Translations under genes and position numbers: made by a program
Source: Cylindrodendrum hubeiense
Lineage: Eukaryota; Ascomycota; Sordariomycetes; Hypocreales; Nectriaceae
Length of the DNA stretch: 64,000 bases
Reading direction: 5' to 3'
Assembly (NCBI GenBank): GCA_014621425.1
Contig: JAANBB010000121.1
Coordinates: forward strand, 31,663 to 95,662
Notes under the pieces: generated by a model
Database searches by the model: none
Told to the model about the DNA's origin: nothing
Seen by the model: the letters and a program-made list of their open reading frames with translations, nothing else
Shown: one piece after another, positions 24,293-35,153 of the stretch
How the letters are laid out: each line of letters opens with the position of its first letter
Numbering within the stretch: the stretch's first letter is position 1

Positions 24293-25039
24293 ATTCGGCC
24301 GAGTGCCGACCCGCGGGTTCGGATAGAAAGAATGCGAGATGAGATGCTAGGTGAGTGCGATGCAGAGGATTGGGAGCGAAGCACAGCGGGAGGGTTTTGA
24401 TATTAGGCGTGGATCGTCATCCATCTCAGGAGGCTGAGGCATACGAGGTGAATGCGAGAAAATGCGAGGGAATGCGAGGGGAATACGAAGCCGAAGCCGA
24501 ACCCTCGGAAACACATGGCGGAACGCGGTTTCGGACCCGCTAGGTCCATTTGGGCGTGGGATGGAACCATGAATCCCTGTGCGCCATGCCCAAAACCGGG
24601 GAACGAGAGGCTTAGCCACGATGCCAAGTCCACAGTGGATGCTCCCGTCAAGATTGTGCGGATTGTCGGAGACTTCGACTGCCCGCCGACACGAGGCAGC
24701 GCCGCTGCGCAAGAGTTTGATGGACAAGTATACGAGCGATGGCGCTAAGGGATGCGAGATGATTGCTCTATGCGAGATATGGAAAGTTGACGCGCCATAC
24801 AGCGCGGCACCTTGCCGATAAAAGAATGGCTTGCCCACTGCATCTGCCAGATCTGAGAAACAGATCAAGCTTGTTTTCCTCCGCAAAATCCGGTCCATTT
24901 TCCTAGATTCGTTCCATCCGACATTCCTTTCGCTTAAGAGCACCAAGCCCTCTAAGAAACACACGAATCAAGACCTTCCCTTCGACGACCAGCCTATCCT
25001 TTAACGCTAGGGAACCCTCGACACCACAAGCCAGCCACC
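24293..25039. promoter_or_regulatory. Bidirectional promoter between the Zn2Cys6 and RTA1-like genes
   Basis: A 747-bp divergent intergenic region. It contains six exact copies of ATGCGAG on the plus strand, starting at 24332, 24452, 24462, 24472, 24752 and 24770. Three of these are spaced exactly 10 bp apart. The minus-strand open frame that covers much of it has no recognised content and is taken as chance. Confidence 0.5.
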
Positions 25040-26114
25040 ATGGTGTGCATCTCCGACTACAAACATGCGGATTGGTCATATTATCGATACAAGCCGTCGG
25101 TCCAGGTCAATGTCGTCTTCATCATCTTGTTCGGAATCACGACCCTCCTGCACGGGTTCCAAATTTGGAAGACGAGGACCTGGTATCTTTCAGCCCTGGT
25201 CATAGGCGGTGTTGGTATGTTCTTCGGTCCATCAAGGCCAATGTATTTGCCATCAATTGCTGACTTTAAGGCGTGTCTCGGGAGCAGCTGAATGTATCGG
25301 GTACATAGGCCGACTAATGGGCGCGATGCAAGACCCAGGATGCTGGACGATGGGCCCATACATCATACAATCCCTACCGATCTTGCTCGCGCCAGCCTTG
25401 ATGGCAGCGTCTATCTACATGATTCTGGGTCGTATCATCGAGCTCACGGAAGGCGAGCATTACTCCCTGGTCAGGAAACAGTGGCTCACCAAGATATTTG
25501 TCATGGGCGACGTCTTGTCGCTGCTCCTGCAGTCATCTGGTAAGTATACATTTTCCCCTGGTGGTACTGGAACACTTTGCTAACGAACTTGGTCCCTTTC
25601 AGGTGGCGGCATGATGGCCATCAGTAGCCTCAGTAAACTCGGAGAGAAGGTCATCGTTGGCGGCCTATTCGTGCAACTTATCTTCTTCGGCTGCTTCATC
25701 GCCGTCGCCGCCGTCTTCCACCGACGCATGGCCGCGGCCCCGACTCCCCGCGCCTCCGACCCGCAGGTGCGGTGGACGCAGTACCTGACGACACTCTACG
25801 TGACGGGCATTTTGATCCTCATCCGAAGCGTGTTCCGCGTGATCGAGTTCATCCAGGGCAACCACGGCGCGTTGATGCGCAGTGAGGTGTACGTGTTTGT
25901 GTTCGACGGACTGCTGATGCTGGTGGCGCTGGCGTGGATGAACTGGTTCCACCCGGGCGAGATTGGCCTGCTACTGCGCGGCGACGAGCCCATCAAGAAC
26001 GGACTAGAGCTGGTCAAGGTGGGACGTGAGAAGAGACGCCGATCGCAGACGATGGAGAGTCTGTCGTCGGGGAATGTGGCGATGGCGACCTCTAACCGGA
26101 ATGCTGAAGTTTAA
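25040..26114 (+). CDS. RTA1-like seven-helix membrane protein
   Basis: Three exons (25040-25214, 25288-25539, 25603-26114) encode 312 residues with seven predicted transmembrane helices. The family signature appears after the first join: ECIGYIGRLMGA, then YIIQSLPILLAPALMAASIY, then GRIIELTEGEHY. Helix 5-7 follow, with the conserved SVFRVIEFIQG and WFHPGEIG. Fungal RTA1/RTM1/Rsb1-type proteins sit in the plasma membrane and are linked to resistance to toxic lipids such as 7-aminocholesterol and to sphingoid-base export. The exact substrate here is unknown. The C-terminal tail (about 45 residues) is basic, with Arg/Ser-rich possible phosphorylation sites. It shares its promoter with the Zn2Cys6 gene. 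Confidence 0.9.
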
Positions 26115-26941
26115 GGATTGAAGCAATCAGGACTTAGGTTATCCTGAGGTTGGATAACGATAGGGATCCTAGCGAGGAGTTTCGGTATTAACCAAGAAAG
26201 AGTATGGCAAGCACAGAGATTTTCAGTTATCCATGCTGTTTAGCTGTCAAACGATGAGTGGGAGTGCTCTGATTTGGTATAGACATAGATTCTGCTTTTG
26301 TGTTAGAGAGTAACTTGAAGCCATGGGTCAGGGCCAAATGGGAGAAGTAATAGATTATTTCTTTATTTTTTTTATAGCAGACTTTATACTCAATACAACC
26401 ACTACATACAGAGGTTTTCAAGTAGCCAAGTTCTACTCAAGCGCTCCTCAGCCTCACTCTGGGAAAGCAGCCGGACGGGCTTTCTTGTCCGCGGGGTTTT
26501 GCCTGACCCCTGCGAAGGTCAGCCCCATGCGCCTGCAGCAACCTGAGAACGATATTATTGGGCGAGAGGTGCTCATTCAACTGTGAGTAAGCGCCCACGG
26601 TCGGAGGTCAGAAAATATTTGATCATGGATTTTCAACCGACTTGCTTCTGCCTAATATTGCCCTACAGCTTTGTGTTTGAGCGATGGTCGCCGTGTCGTG
26701 GATTCGTCCCTAATCGTTGTACTTTCGGGTACTGTACGCTCTGTCGTTCGGGTACTCTGCTCCCTGTCGTCCGGGGACTGGACGCTCCGTCGATTGAACT
26801 CCAGCGCAGATCCTAAAACCCCGCGTCCTAGCCAATGCCCTACACACGTTTCGGCTGCGTATAATCTCAGGCTCCACGCCATCACTGTTGAGGTCCTCAT
26901 TGGGTCGGATTTCTTGTCCTTCAGTGACAAGAGTAATCACA
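26115..26941. other. Intergenic region
   Basis: No gene is supported. The small frames here lack motifs. A T-rich run lies at about 26356-26372. Confidence 0.5.
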
Positions 26942-29900
26942 ATGGAAAAAACGCCGCCAGAGGGTACGCTGCATCCCCTTCGATTTAAGGATGCAGTTGG
27001 CAGGAAGTACTCGTTTCCCTTTGACATGGTGCAAACCTGGGCGGTAAGACAGTGGGACTTAACTAGCAACTTGGAGCCCTTTGACCTGATTGTGTTTCTA
27101 GGGTATGGAAGAACTCATTAAACAGGCCTTTCTCCAAGTCGATGTATTGGGGCCGCATGTCCAGGAAGGTCATTATGATTTAATAGGTCCTGACGGCGAG
27201 ATTATCCTGCCCCAAGTGTGGGAGCGGTTGGTTCAACCTGACTGGGCCGTTACAATGACGATGTGGCCTATGGACAAACTCCCGCCTCTTGGGCCTCAGC
27301 AACCTCATATGCGGCACGGGGCCCCTCCGCCTCCGCAGAACTTCTGGCCTGGAGGACAGCCTCCTACGACGTCCGGTATTCCTCCTCCGGGCTTCAGACC
27401 CAGCGGACAACATCCTACGACGTCCGGTCTTCCTCAGTGGCTAAACGGGGAGAGGCCTAGAGACCAAACCCGCAAGCAGACGCGTCCTACCATGCCTGGA
27501 ATGATGCCACCCCCGGGGTGGCGCGGTGCTGGTCCTCATCCTCCTCCTCACATCATAAATCTTGCACCGCCTAAACCCTCGAAGAGCAGCAAGAAGAAGC
27601 AGGATAGCAATTGGGTCAGCTTTCTCTCCGGCAAACCATCCAAGAAGAAGAGCTCAAAAAAAGATCCGCCGCCCCCACATAGCCCGTCCGCAAAAACTGA
27701 TTCGTCAGTTAGTTCTCGAGTCCCCAGTACTGTAGGTCCGGCTCGCCGCCCTCAACCAAAGTTTGGAGGCGGCCCATTTCAATCGTCACGGAAATCACGG
27801 GCTCAAGACGAAGAGGACGTCATAAGCCGCAGTGAACACTCCGACTATACCAGTGAAACCAGCGATCCGCAACGAAAGGCACGGATCGATGCCCGCGAAC
27901 AAGGCTTGATCATCGTGACGAGGAGTGAAACGCAAGGCCATAGAGTGATCCGCCATCCGACATTTCCAATTCTGGAAAAGAATCCCTTGCCAATAGATCG
28001 ACAAGCCTTTAGCGCAGCTCGCTTATACCAAGACGAAGTATCCGAAGGAACGGTCTGTCTTGAACTCACCAAATCTGGCTCCGGTATCACAAATAACTTC
28101 GCAAGCAATGATGCAGATCATATGAGATGGCTGTATGTTTACACCGAATTCCCCAATCTGCCGAGGCATACCTATAACCTTTCCTTAGCAATGTTACCCG
28201 CAATGTGTTGGACTTGAACGAATTCGAGGTAAGGTTGATTTCAAGCACATACAAAGCTACTTGGTGCATCTAACATCATATTTCAGAATATTGCCTTAAA
28301 TCGTGAGGATCTAGCAGTAAACCAGGATGTCCGTCTTGCAATGGAGTCTATTTTCAAGACTTTGCAGGACAAGAAACTGGGTAAAAGCCGCAACACCTGG
28401 TATATCAAAACCGGGACGGTCATAAGATGCGATGTAGACTCTGATGGAAAGACTAAGGCTTCTGCACTCTTTGTCTCCATTCCGCAACTTCAGGCGGATT
28501 CTTTTAATCGCACCACCAACGTGCAGCTTAGGAAGGGCATATGCCTTCCCCGCAGACTACATGAGACGTTTCATCCTTATGACACCTCATTGACACGGGA
28601 TAAGAACCAGCTCTTTAGAAGCCACGAAGGCGCACAGTCGGATGAGGTCCTCTGGATAGGTGACACATGGGTATTGATAATTGACTCTGGTATGTGGTTG
28701 ATGGCACAAGTTGTCTCTGGCATTAATTCTTTCTCTAGTCGGAATCCTTACCTATGGTAACAAACAACGACAAACTTATCTCAGCGATAATATTGAGATT
28801 AGAGACCAGCGATCGAGCCAGGTTGAAGAGCGAACTATCCATGTAACTCATCCAGATGGCGGACAGTTCCAAATCCCCTTTAAAGGATGCCAAACATTAT
28901 ACGTGAGTTAAACTATCTGCACCAATGAGTTTCCAGAAAGTAGAGAGACCTACAATACTAACTGAAATGTTACAGAAACTACAGTCTGCTGTCCGAGACC
29001 AGCTTTCAATCATAGAAGACGATGATTCGATTCTCGACTTTGAACTACTGATTACTGGCGGAGAAGCCGTTACTGCCAAGAGTTGGTCCCGTCTTGTTCA
29101 AAAACCAGAGCAGTCGGTGATTAAATTGGTCGTGGAATGGGTCGTACCAGATGGGTCGGAATCTGACAGAGATAGCATCAAGTCAACAGTCCAGGACGAT
29201 GAAATGCCGCCGCCTTTCCCTGGAGAGTTTGAGACTGATAAGCAGGACGCAGCCTCCAAGGGCAGCATACTAAGTGGGAAAAGGTCAAGAAGTGTTTCCC
29301 GGCAACGAACGACTGTGTCTTTTGTGGATAACGACTTCTTTGGCATTCGGCAACAATCCTCTATAATCAAAGACGAAGGTATGTCGACATAATTACCTAG
29401 GCCATTACTAGGTTTTTATGTGGCCGTTTATTCATAGACTGACCCATTTGATAGATTTAGACTCAGATATTCCGGAGCTCAATTCAAAGGTTCCTCCATT
29501 TTTAGGATGGAGTATCTTGGAAATTAACAAGGACGATGACGATAAGGCGAACGAAAAAGGGAGTACTGTTCGAGAAAGCATAAGAGTGTGCTTATCTCGA
29601 GCAGAAACTGCACTGAAAGAAAGCCAACACCCGTTCATCGCCAAATTGAAAGATAATTTCTCGACATTGGACCTGCCTTCCATGTCAGATGATGTCAATT
29701 TCAATGTCATCGAGAAGAGGGTTCTACAACTTGCCAAACAGGACTCAAAGAGCTGTAGTGGAGGGAAATTGAGATTTACAGAAGACAAAATTGCCGCTCT
29801 ATACAAGGGCTTTCTCTTGGCTTCAATCAGAACACTTGAGGCGTATACCTTCAAGGAATTTCCTTCCCCCGTTATTTCAAGCTACTACACTGCTCTTTCA

Positions 29901-31465
29901 AATGGATTGGAGGTATGTATAGATGACTCTTCTACTAATGAATATTATACTAAGCAAGTGAATTATATCTTTAGAGCCCTAAACTGCCCCCAGATAGCCA
30001 CTATCCTGTTAGATGGGTTCTATCCCGCGAACCAATCCCTATCGCAGGGTTTAAGTATCTCAACATGACTCCCGACGGCATTAAATGTCCCGACTGCAAC
30101 TCCCAAAAGATTTATGATAATATCGAGTCGGCGATCGATCATCTCCGCAAAAGACACTGTGCAGGGTCTACGCTGGGGACAAGACTGGTGGAGTACCTCA
30201 CCCCTCTCTCGGAAGCAAAAGACTCGAGACTTCGGGAGGAATGTTCTGAGGTCTTACGCACCTGCCGAGATACTATGGTCAGTATCACAAGGCGATTGCG
30301 GGATATCCAGGACACCATGGTCTTTGATGGCCAATTCCAGAAACCAGCCCAGGGTATTCCATTCTCACTGCTTAAATCTTTGGAGCTTATAGTCGCATTT
30401 GTATGTGCAGTTCCAATGCTGCTTGATGAGATGTACTGGTTTTACAACTACGAAGTTGATGAGCAAAAGTTGGGCAATTTGGTTCTGGACGGAAAGATTC
30501 GAGCAAAGTATCAGCTCATTAAGGATATTGGGCGTGCGGCTGAGACATTCACCAAAGACGCAGAGCGGGCCCTAGTCTCCTCCACCCATTCGAACTCCAA
30601 AAGAAAGGAAGACGTGGTCAAATTTTTCACTTCTGTGGGACCTCACTGCGTTGCAACACAGATCATCTGCAATCTCCTAAGGCGCCCTATTCAGAATAAC
30701 GCAAGTGCCGCCGAGTTGTATCAGGCCTATTGCACAGACTATGTAAGTACATTCAGGTGATAAATTTGCCACGCGTTCAATACAGAGACTGACATAGTTG
30801 TGTGATAGGGATCTCAAGTTTTCCGTCACCCCAGCAAACGTCAAATCCCAGCCATAGGTGCTATAGCTGATGAGTTAGCCCGTCTGAGAACAGTCACAGA
30901 GTGGCAACAGAAACTGGTATCTTCTCTCCGCACAGTGCTTTCTCCGGAAACGCATCTTGAATCCACTAAAGGGATGAGAGACAAGATGTTTGCTATCGAA
31001 GACTACATTCTGGATAAGACAGATGAGGAGCTCCAGGAGCAGTTCGACATGATTTCCTCGAGTCTTGACCAGTGCAAAGACCTGATTGAAAGTGTCAATG
31101 AACTTATGGAGATCATGAGCGATGATCATAACCGGGCAATTCTTGTCTTCACTGTTGTGACAGTTGTCTTCCTCCCGATGAGTTTCATCGCGACATACTT
31201 GAGCATGAACGGTGGGCCTTCAGAAGCTCACTGGGGTAAGACTCAGGCACTGTTTTGGGAGATTTCTGCCCCGCTGGCGATGGGAATTGGCATTTTCTGT
31301 CTTGGTACAGCATGGCACGGATCGGAGGCTGGGGCTGTGAGGGGGTGGATAAGTGAATTTGCTGATCGATGGAGAAACAAACTCGGACGACGGAATTCGG
31401 AGACAGACGATTCGGACGATTCAGATTCTTCAGAGGCCGATTCAACCGAACTTGTGGATGTATGA
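26942..31465 (+). CDS. Two ubiquitin-like regions, zinc-finger-like motif and CorA-like membrane end
   Basis: Nine exons (26942-27043, 27102-28132, 28189-28228, 28287-28689, 28739-28902, 28976-29378, 29455-29912, 29975-30742, 30809-31465) encode 1,341 residues; all junctions keep frame. Residues about 10-85 form the fungal UBL type with FPFDMVQTWAGMEELIKQAF and HYDLIGPDGEIILPQVWE. A Pro/Lys/Ser-rich disordered stretch (100-270) follows. A second, weaker UBL-like region lies at about 558-635 (TLYKLQSAVRDQL to VVEWV). Residues 905-930 have Cys-x2-Cys and a closing His-x4-His-Cys, like a C2H2 finger. The C-terminus is CorA-like: a long helical region, helix 1 at about 1233-1254, Ser-Met-Asn (1255-1257) in place of Gly-Met-Asn, and helix 2 at about 1272-1292, then an acidic tail. 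Magnesium transport is doubtful. This architecture is often near recognition or stress genes in fungi; the role is unknown. Confidence 0.82.
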
Positions 31466-32338
31466 AGCACAGATCAAAAATATTTGATGATTTTATTGGA
31501 AGACTGTTTCCTTTTCCTAACGTGAGCGGGGCGTATCTGCTACTTCAAGAATGGGTGCATTGAAAGGCTGTGGCCTGGGGACTGAGGGCAGGCCTCGTCT
31601 ATGACTGCATTAGCAGAGTAACTCACCCTGCTTGAACCGGGACATAGTGGATAGAAGGATTGTTTTGATGAAGTGCTTTCCCGTCCACGTTTATACAAGG
31701 CAGTTATTGAGTAGTTATCGAACATAAAATTGACGAAATCATTGTGGAAATGGTGGATGTCAGTGGTTGCCATCTGCAGATACGCGTATACATGAATTTG
31801 ACTCCTGCATCAACCATGTACGGTACAGCTGGCCAAATGTATGAGCCTGTATTCGGAACCATGCTGTTGTGACAACCTTGTGCTTTTCTCAGGCAGATCG
31901 AAAGCACAAAAAAGCGTCTATCTCAGGATCTAGTCATCGGGGTGTCTACTGACGAGTCTGAGGGTTCGGAAGAAGCTTTTCTAGATCCTTCCACCAACGC
32001 CGAGTTGTACATGATGGCATCTTAAAGTTCACACTGGCGTCAGTGGTTGATGGCATCGCGGACACTCAATTATTAAGTTCAATGCGGTGGTGGGTCATCC
32101 AGATTATAACCTCTCCCTTCTTTGCCCTCGAGTACGGCCTTTCAACACGTTGAATTGATGACTTTTCATTGTGACAACATGCCTCAAATGACTCGCGCTT
32201 TGGACCAGGCTTTGCTTTTCGTCTCGAGATGTTGTAACCAACTTCTTGTAGTCTCAGCAACAAGAAACCGTACTATCTCGTACGAATAAGAGATAAAAAT
32301 AAACTACCCTCATACTCATTAATAGCCTATGGTCATAT
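31466..32338. other. Intergenic region between convergent genes
   Basis: AT-rich, between the UBL/CorA-like gene and the minus-strand hypothetical. Nothing was recognised. Confidence 0.5.
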
Positions 32339-34226
32339 TTATGTATCGCCATCCACGATGATCCTTATGTCGGATGTTCGGCTTTCGAAGTAACATTCAA
32401 CCGTTCCCCTCAAAGCAAAGCACTCCCAGGCTGTTGTTCCTTTATCGCAATGTGCATGCGGGGATGAAGTAAAGGCTGCAACTCCTATGCGTTTTGCATG
32501 GAACCACCGAGTGGTCACCCAAGATGTGAGACAAATACACGAAGGGCTTGTGACCTTGGTTACAGGGTCAATACCCAAACGGCACTGTCCGACAGCCCGC
32601 TGCGCGCCGTCTGCATAGTCAAGAATCAGGCCTTTGCAGTGCTTAGTCTCTTCGTCCTCGAATATTTGCATACATGTAACATTCTCTAATGGGGCGGAAG
32701 AAAAGCATAATCCCGGGTGTGGCCTGGAGCTAGCGTTGCGAGGTCTGAACCTGACATTGTGCCTCCTCATTGCAGGATTACGAGCCGCAAATAAGTTACA
32801 CCCCCCAGAGCTATAATAACTTATGATTGTGAGGTTCGGGCCAGTACCAAGAACAATATCACGGTACTCTTCTGAGATACACGGCCCGAGAGCTACGTCA
32901 CCCGAAAGTTTTGTACGGAACTATCTTTGTCAGAGACCTGGGGAGAAGGTGGTCGATTGAGCTCACCATGTATCGATGAAAATGTGAATCTCTATCCCGC
33001 ACTCGAACTCCAAATGCTTGAATTTCATCGCCTGGAGGAAGTGGAAGATACACCCAGATGCAACCTCCATACCTGTCAACCCGGCGCTTGTCGGTCTCCA
33101 GAACGTCTGGACTGACTGTGGTATGGGCATGCACAGATGACAAAAAGCCGGGAACGAAGTAGAAGGTGATTCCAGTACACTTCTGAGGTTCAAACGCGAC
33201 AATATGATGGTATGGGCCCTGGCGAGGTTTTTGAAAATTGTAGCATTCCCTGATATTGGGAGGGCATGGCCTATCCCAAACGTTCAGGTGGGTTTCTTTC
33301 GATTTGAATTTAAAATTTAGACGCGCAAGACCAAACTGTTCAAGGTTACCAAAGACGACCATAAGCACGGGGTATGATTCAACAAGCCTTAAAATCGACA
33401 GTCATCTTCTTAAAACAACTCTTTGGCTCGACAATATACGCCAAGCTGTCGGATGAAAAAGGTTGGTGTGTTGGCCGTATGGCTAGTCGTTCAATCTTCT
33501 GGAGTCCTTGGGAATCCATTGTAATACGGATAACACCTCTGCGAACGCTAGGCGAGAGAATGGGAAGAGTACCGCGTTCCCATGTACTGATGTTTTTCAC
33601 GGGAACAGGTTCCGGGCAGTCAAACTGAGCATGGTGCATCCTCTCAATCCGATCCAGGAGTGACGCAAATCTCCATAATATATTTCTCCGTGAATAATCT
33701 CTGATTAAGAAAGCGACTTCGAGAGGGAGCGCCCTTAGTTGGGGCATGTTGTATATCTCTGCTGCCATTTCGATTCCTCTAGGGACATCGGTGAGAGGAT
33801 CAAGATGGAGGGAAGACACCGGGTCCCATGGCTGTGTCCAATGTGCCACCATATATAGTTGGGTTCGCTTATCTTCAAGTTCGCACCGTTCTTGGAATAG
33901 GTTAAAGCAATCAGCGTGGATAGTAGCGCCTCTGAGAGTACGTGGATCACCGTGATAGCCGCGATTGGGAAAGGTAAACCATTCCCTAGGGGAGTCTTCG
34001 CCGCTAAAACGGACGGCGGGGACGATTGGAGAATACGAGAGGTGGCTATTCCGAATGACTGTGGATATGTCATCAGGATGTTGGTCTACAAGGTACAAGA
34101 TGATATAGTGTGCATACTTGGAACGCATTTGTCGTCTGGTGAGAAGTCAAACCCACAGAGACCACATTGATGCTGCAATTGTATCATGGTACGATGATAC
34201 CTTGGAGGCAACGATGACGAAGCCAT
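32339..34226 (-). CDS. Fungal-specific protein of unknown function, four exons
   Basis: Exons 34226-34118, 34058-33388, 33335-32967 and 32920-32339 encode 576 residues. The N-terminus has CGLCGFDF (Cys-x2-Cys) and, around residue 65, HADCF, a possible small metal site. The middle (about 130-260) is helical with LRALPLEVAFLIRDY. Later segments, CTGITFYFVPGFLSSVHAHT with GCIWVYLPLPPGDEIQAFGV and KGLILDYADGAQRAVGQCRL, are regularly spaced beta-like blocks found in a family of large uncharacterised proteins of Sordariomycetes. Some members have an N-terminal F-box; none is seen here. The second intron requires a GC donor (33387) to keep the conserved-looking FKFGLARLNF. The third uses an acceptor at 32921 that restores KLSGDVALGPCI. 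A TATA box lies about 95 bp upstream. Function not assigned. Confidence 0.75.
33336..33387 (-). other. Probable GC-AG intron in the unknown-function gene
   Basis: A 52-bp intron, phase 0, donor AAG|GCTTGT and acceptor GAACAG. It joins DFK to FGLARLNF with both flanking exons in frame. An alternative GT donor at about 33403 is also in phase but poor (GTCGAT) and would delete five residues. Confidence 0.5.
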
Positions 34227-34320
34227 GTTGGACGAGGTGGGTGGGTAAAGAAGAAGAACAACGGCTGCTAGAGTGCAGGAGAGAACCACGGCTGTTGTAA
34301 TTCCAACGTGGAATGAGCAG

Positions 34321-34328
34321 TTTATATA
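34321..34328 (-). promoter_or_regulatory. TATA box of the unknown-function gene
   Basis: TATATAAA on the minus strand, 95 bp upstream of the ATG at 34226. Confidence 0.5.
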
Positions 34329-35153
34329 CTCACGTCTTCGCTTGTTGGATGGGAAGAATTATTGAGTCACAGCGGGGTTGATGGCGCGGCCCCTGCATGG
34401 CCGTGTCGGGGATCAGGCAGCCTCGTACTGGTTGCAGCTCGCCTGAGGAAGGCAGAGGCGGATTTAAGATGGACATTTGAGATGGGCATTTCAGATGGAC
34501 AGGTTAGTTGAGCCCAGGTCCATCCTAGTCAGTCTCGCCCCGGACAGTATCCGTACATAGTACCTTGCTTGCCGATAGCGTCCATGCGCTTTCCGGGCAT
34601 CCATCTCGGCGATTGAAAAGCCAAGACGGCAATTGGCGGGCAGCGGGAGACGCACTGAACACCCCCCGGAACCGCCCCCCGCTAGACCACCCAGAACCCA
34701 CTAAATACGGTTGGCTAGCCCGCTACAGCAGGATCCAGCCCCCCGGAACACGGCCCCCGACTGGGCGATGGGCTTGTCTCTTGTCTGGCTATGTCATCGA
34801 CTTCCCAGCCTCAGGGATCCCCCCCACGCTTGGATGTATATAGCAGCTCCCCCACCGCGGCAGGGGCACGTTTTCTGAAACAAGACAGCTCCAAGACGAA
34901 ACTCTTGACTTGGCATCCATCGCACGACCATATCCTCTCCTCTCTGTCTTCTCTTTCCATTGTGCTCTTTCTTTTCCTTCCTCATTGACCATTGAGCTGT
35001 TGTGAGAGTGCTCGACGACGCCAGATCACGTCAGCTGGCTGACACTAGCTTGCAATCCAACAAAGACAGCTTCCACCTCTTCCACCTCTTGCAGCTCTTC
35101 TCCAACACCAAACACAAGCCATTTAACATCTACACCTCCATCCAGCCGTCGCC
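34329..35153. other. Divergent intergenic region, promoter of the P450 gene
   Basis: Contains C-rich tracts at about 34660-34770 and a TATATAG at 34837-34843, 311 bp before the P450 ATG. This is followed by a CT-rich leader with several CTCTTC runs, so the P450 leader is probably long. No gene is supported. Confidence 0.45.

Noticed and set aside
24347..24964. 205-codon minus-strand frame in the Zn2Cys6/RTA1-like intergenic region
   Set aside because: No motif and no splice link to the Zn2Cys6 gene; the region holds the motif cluster and behaves like a promoter.
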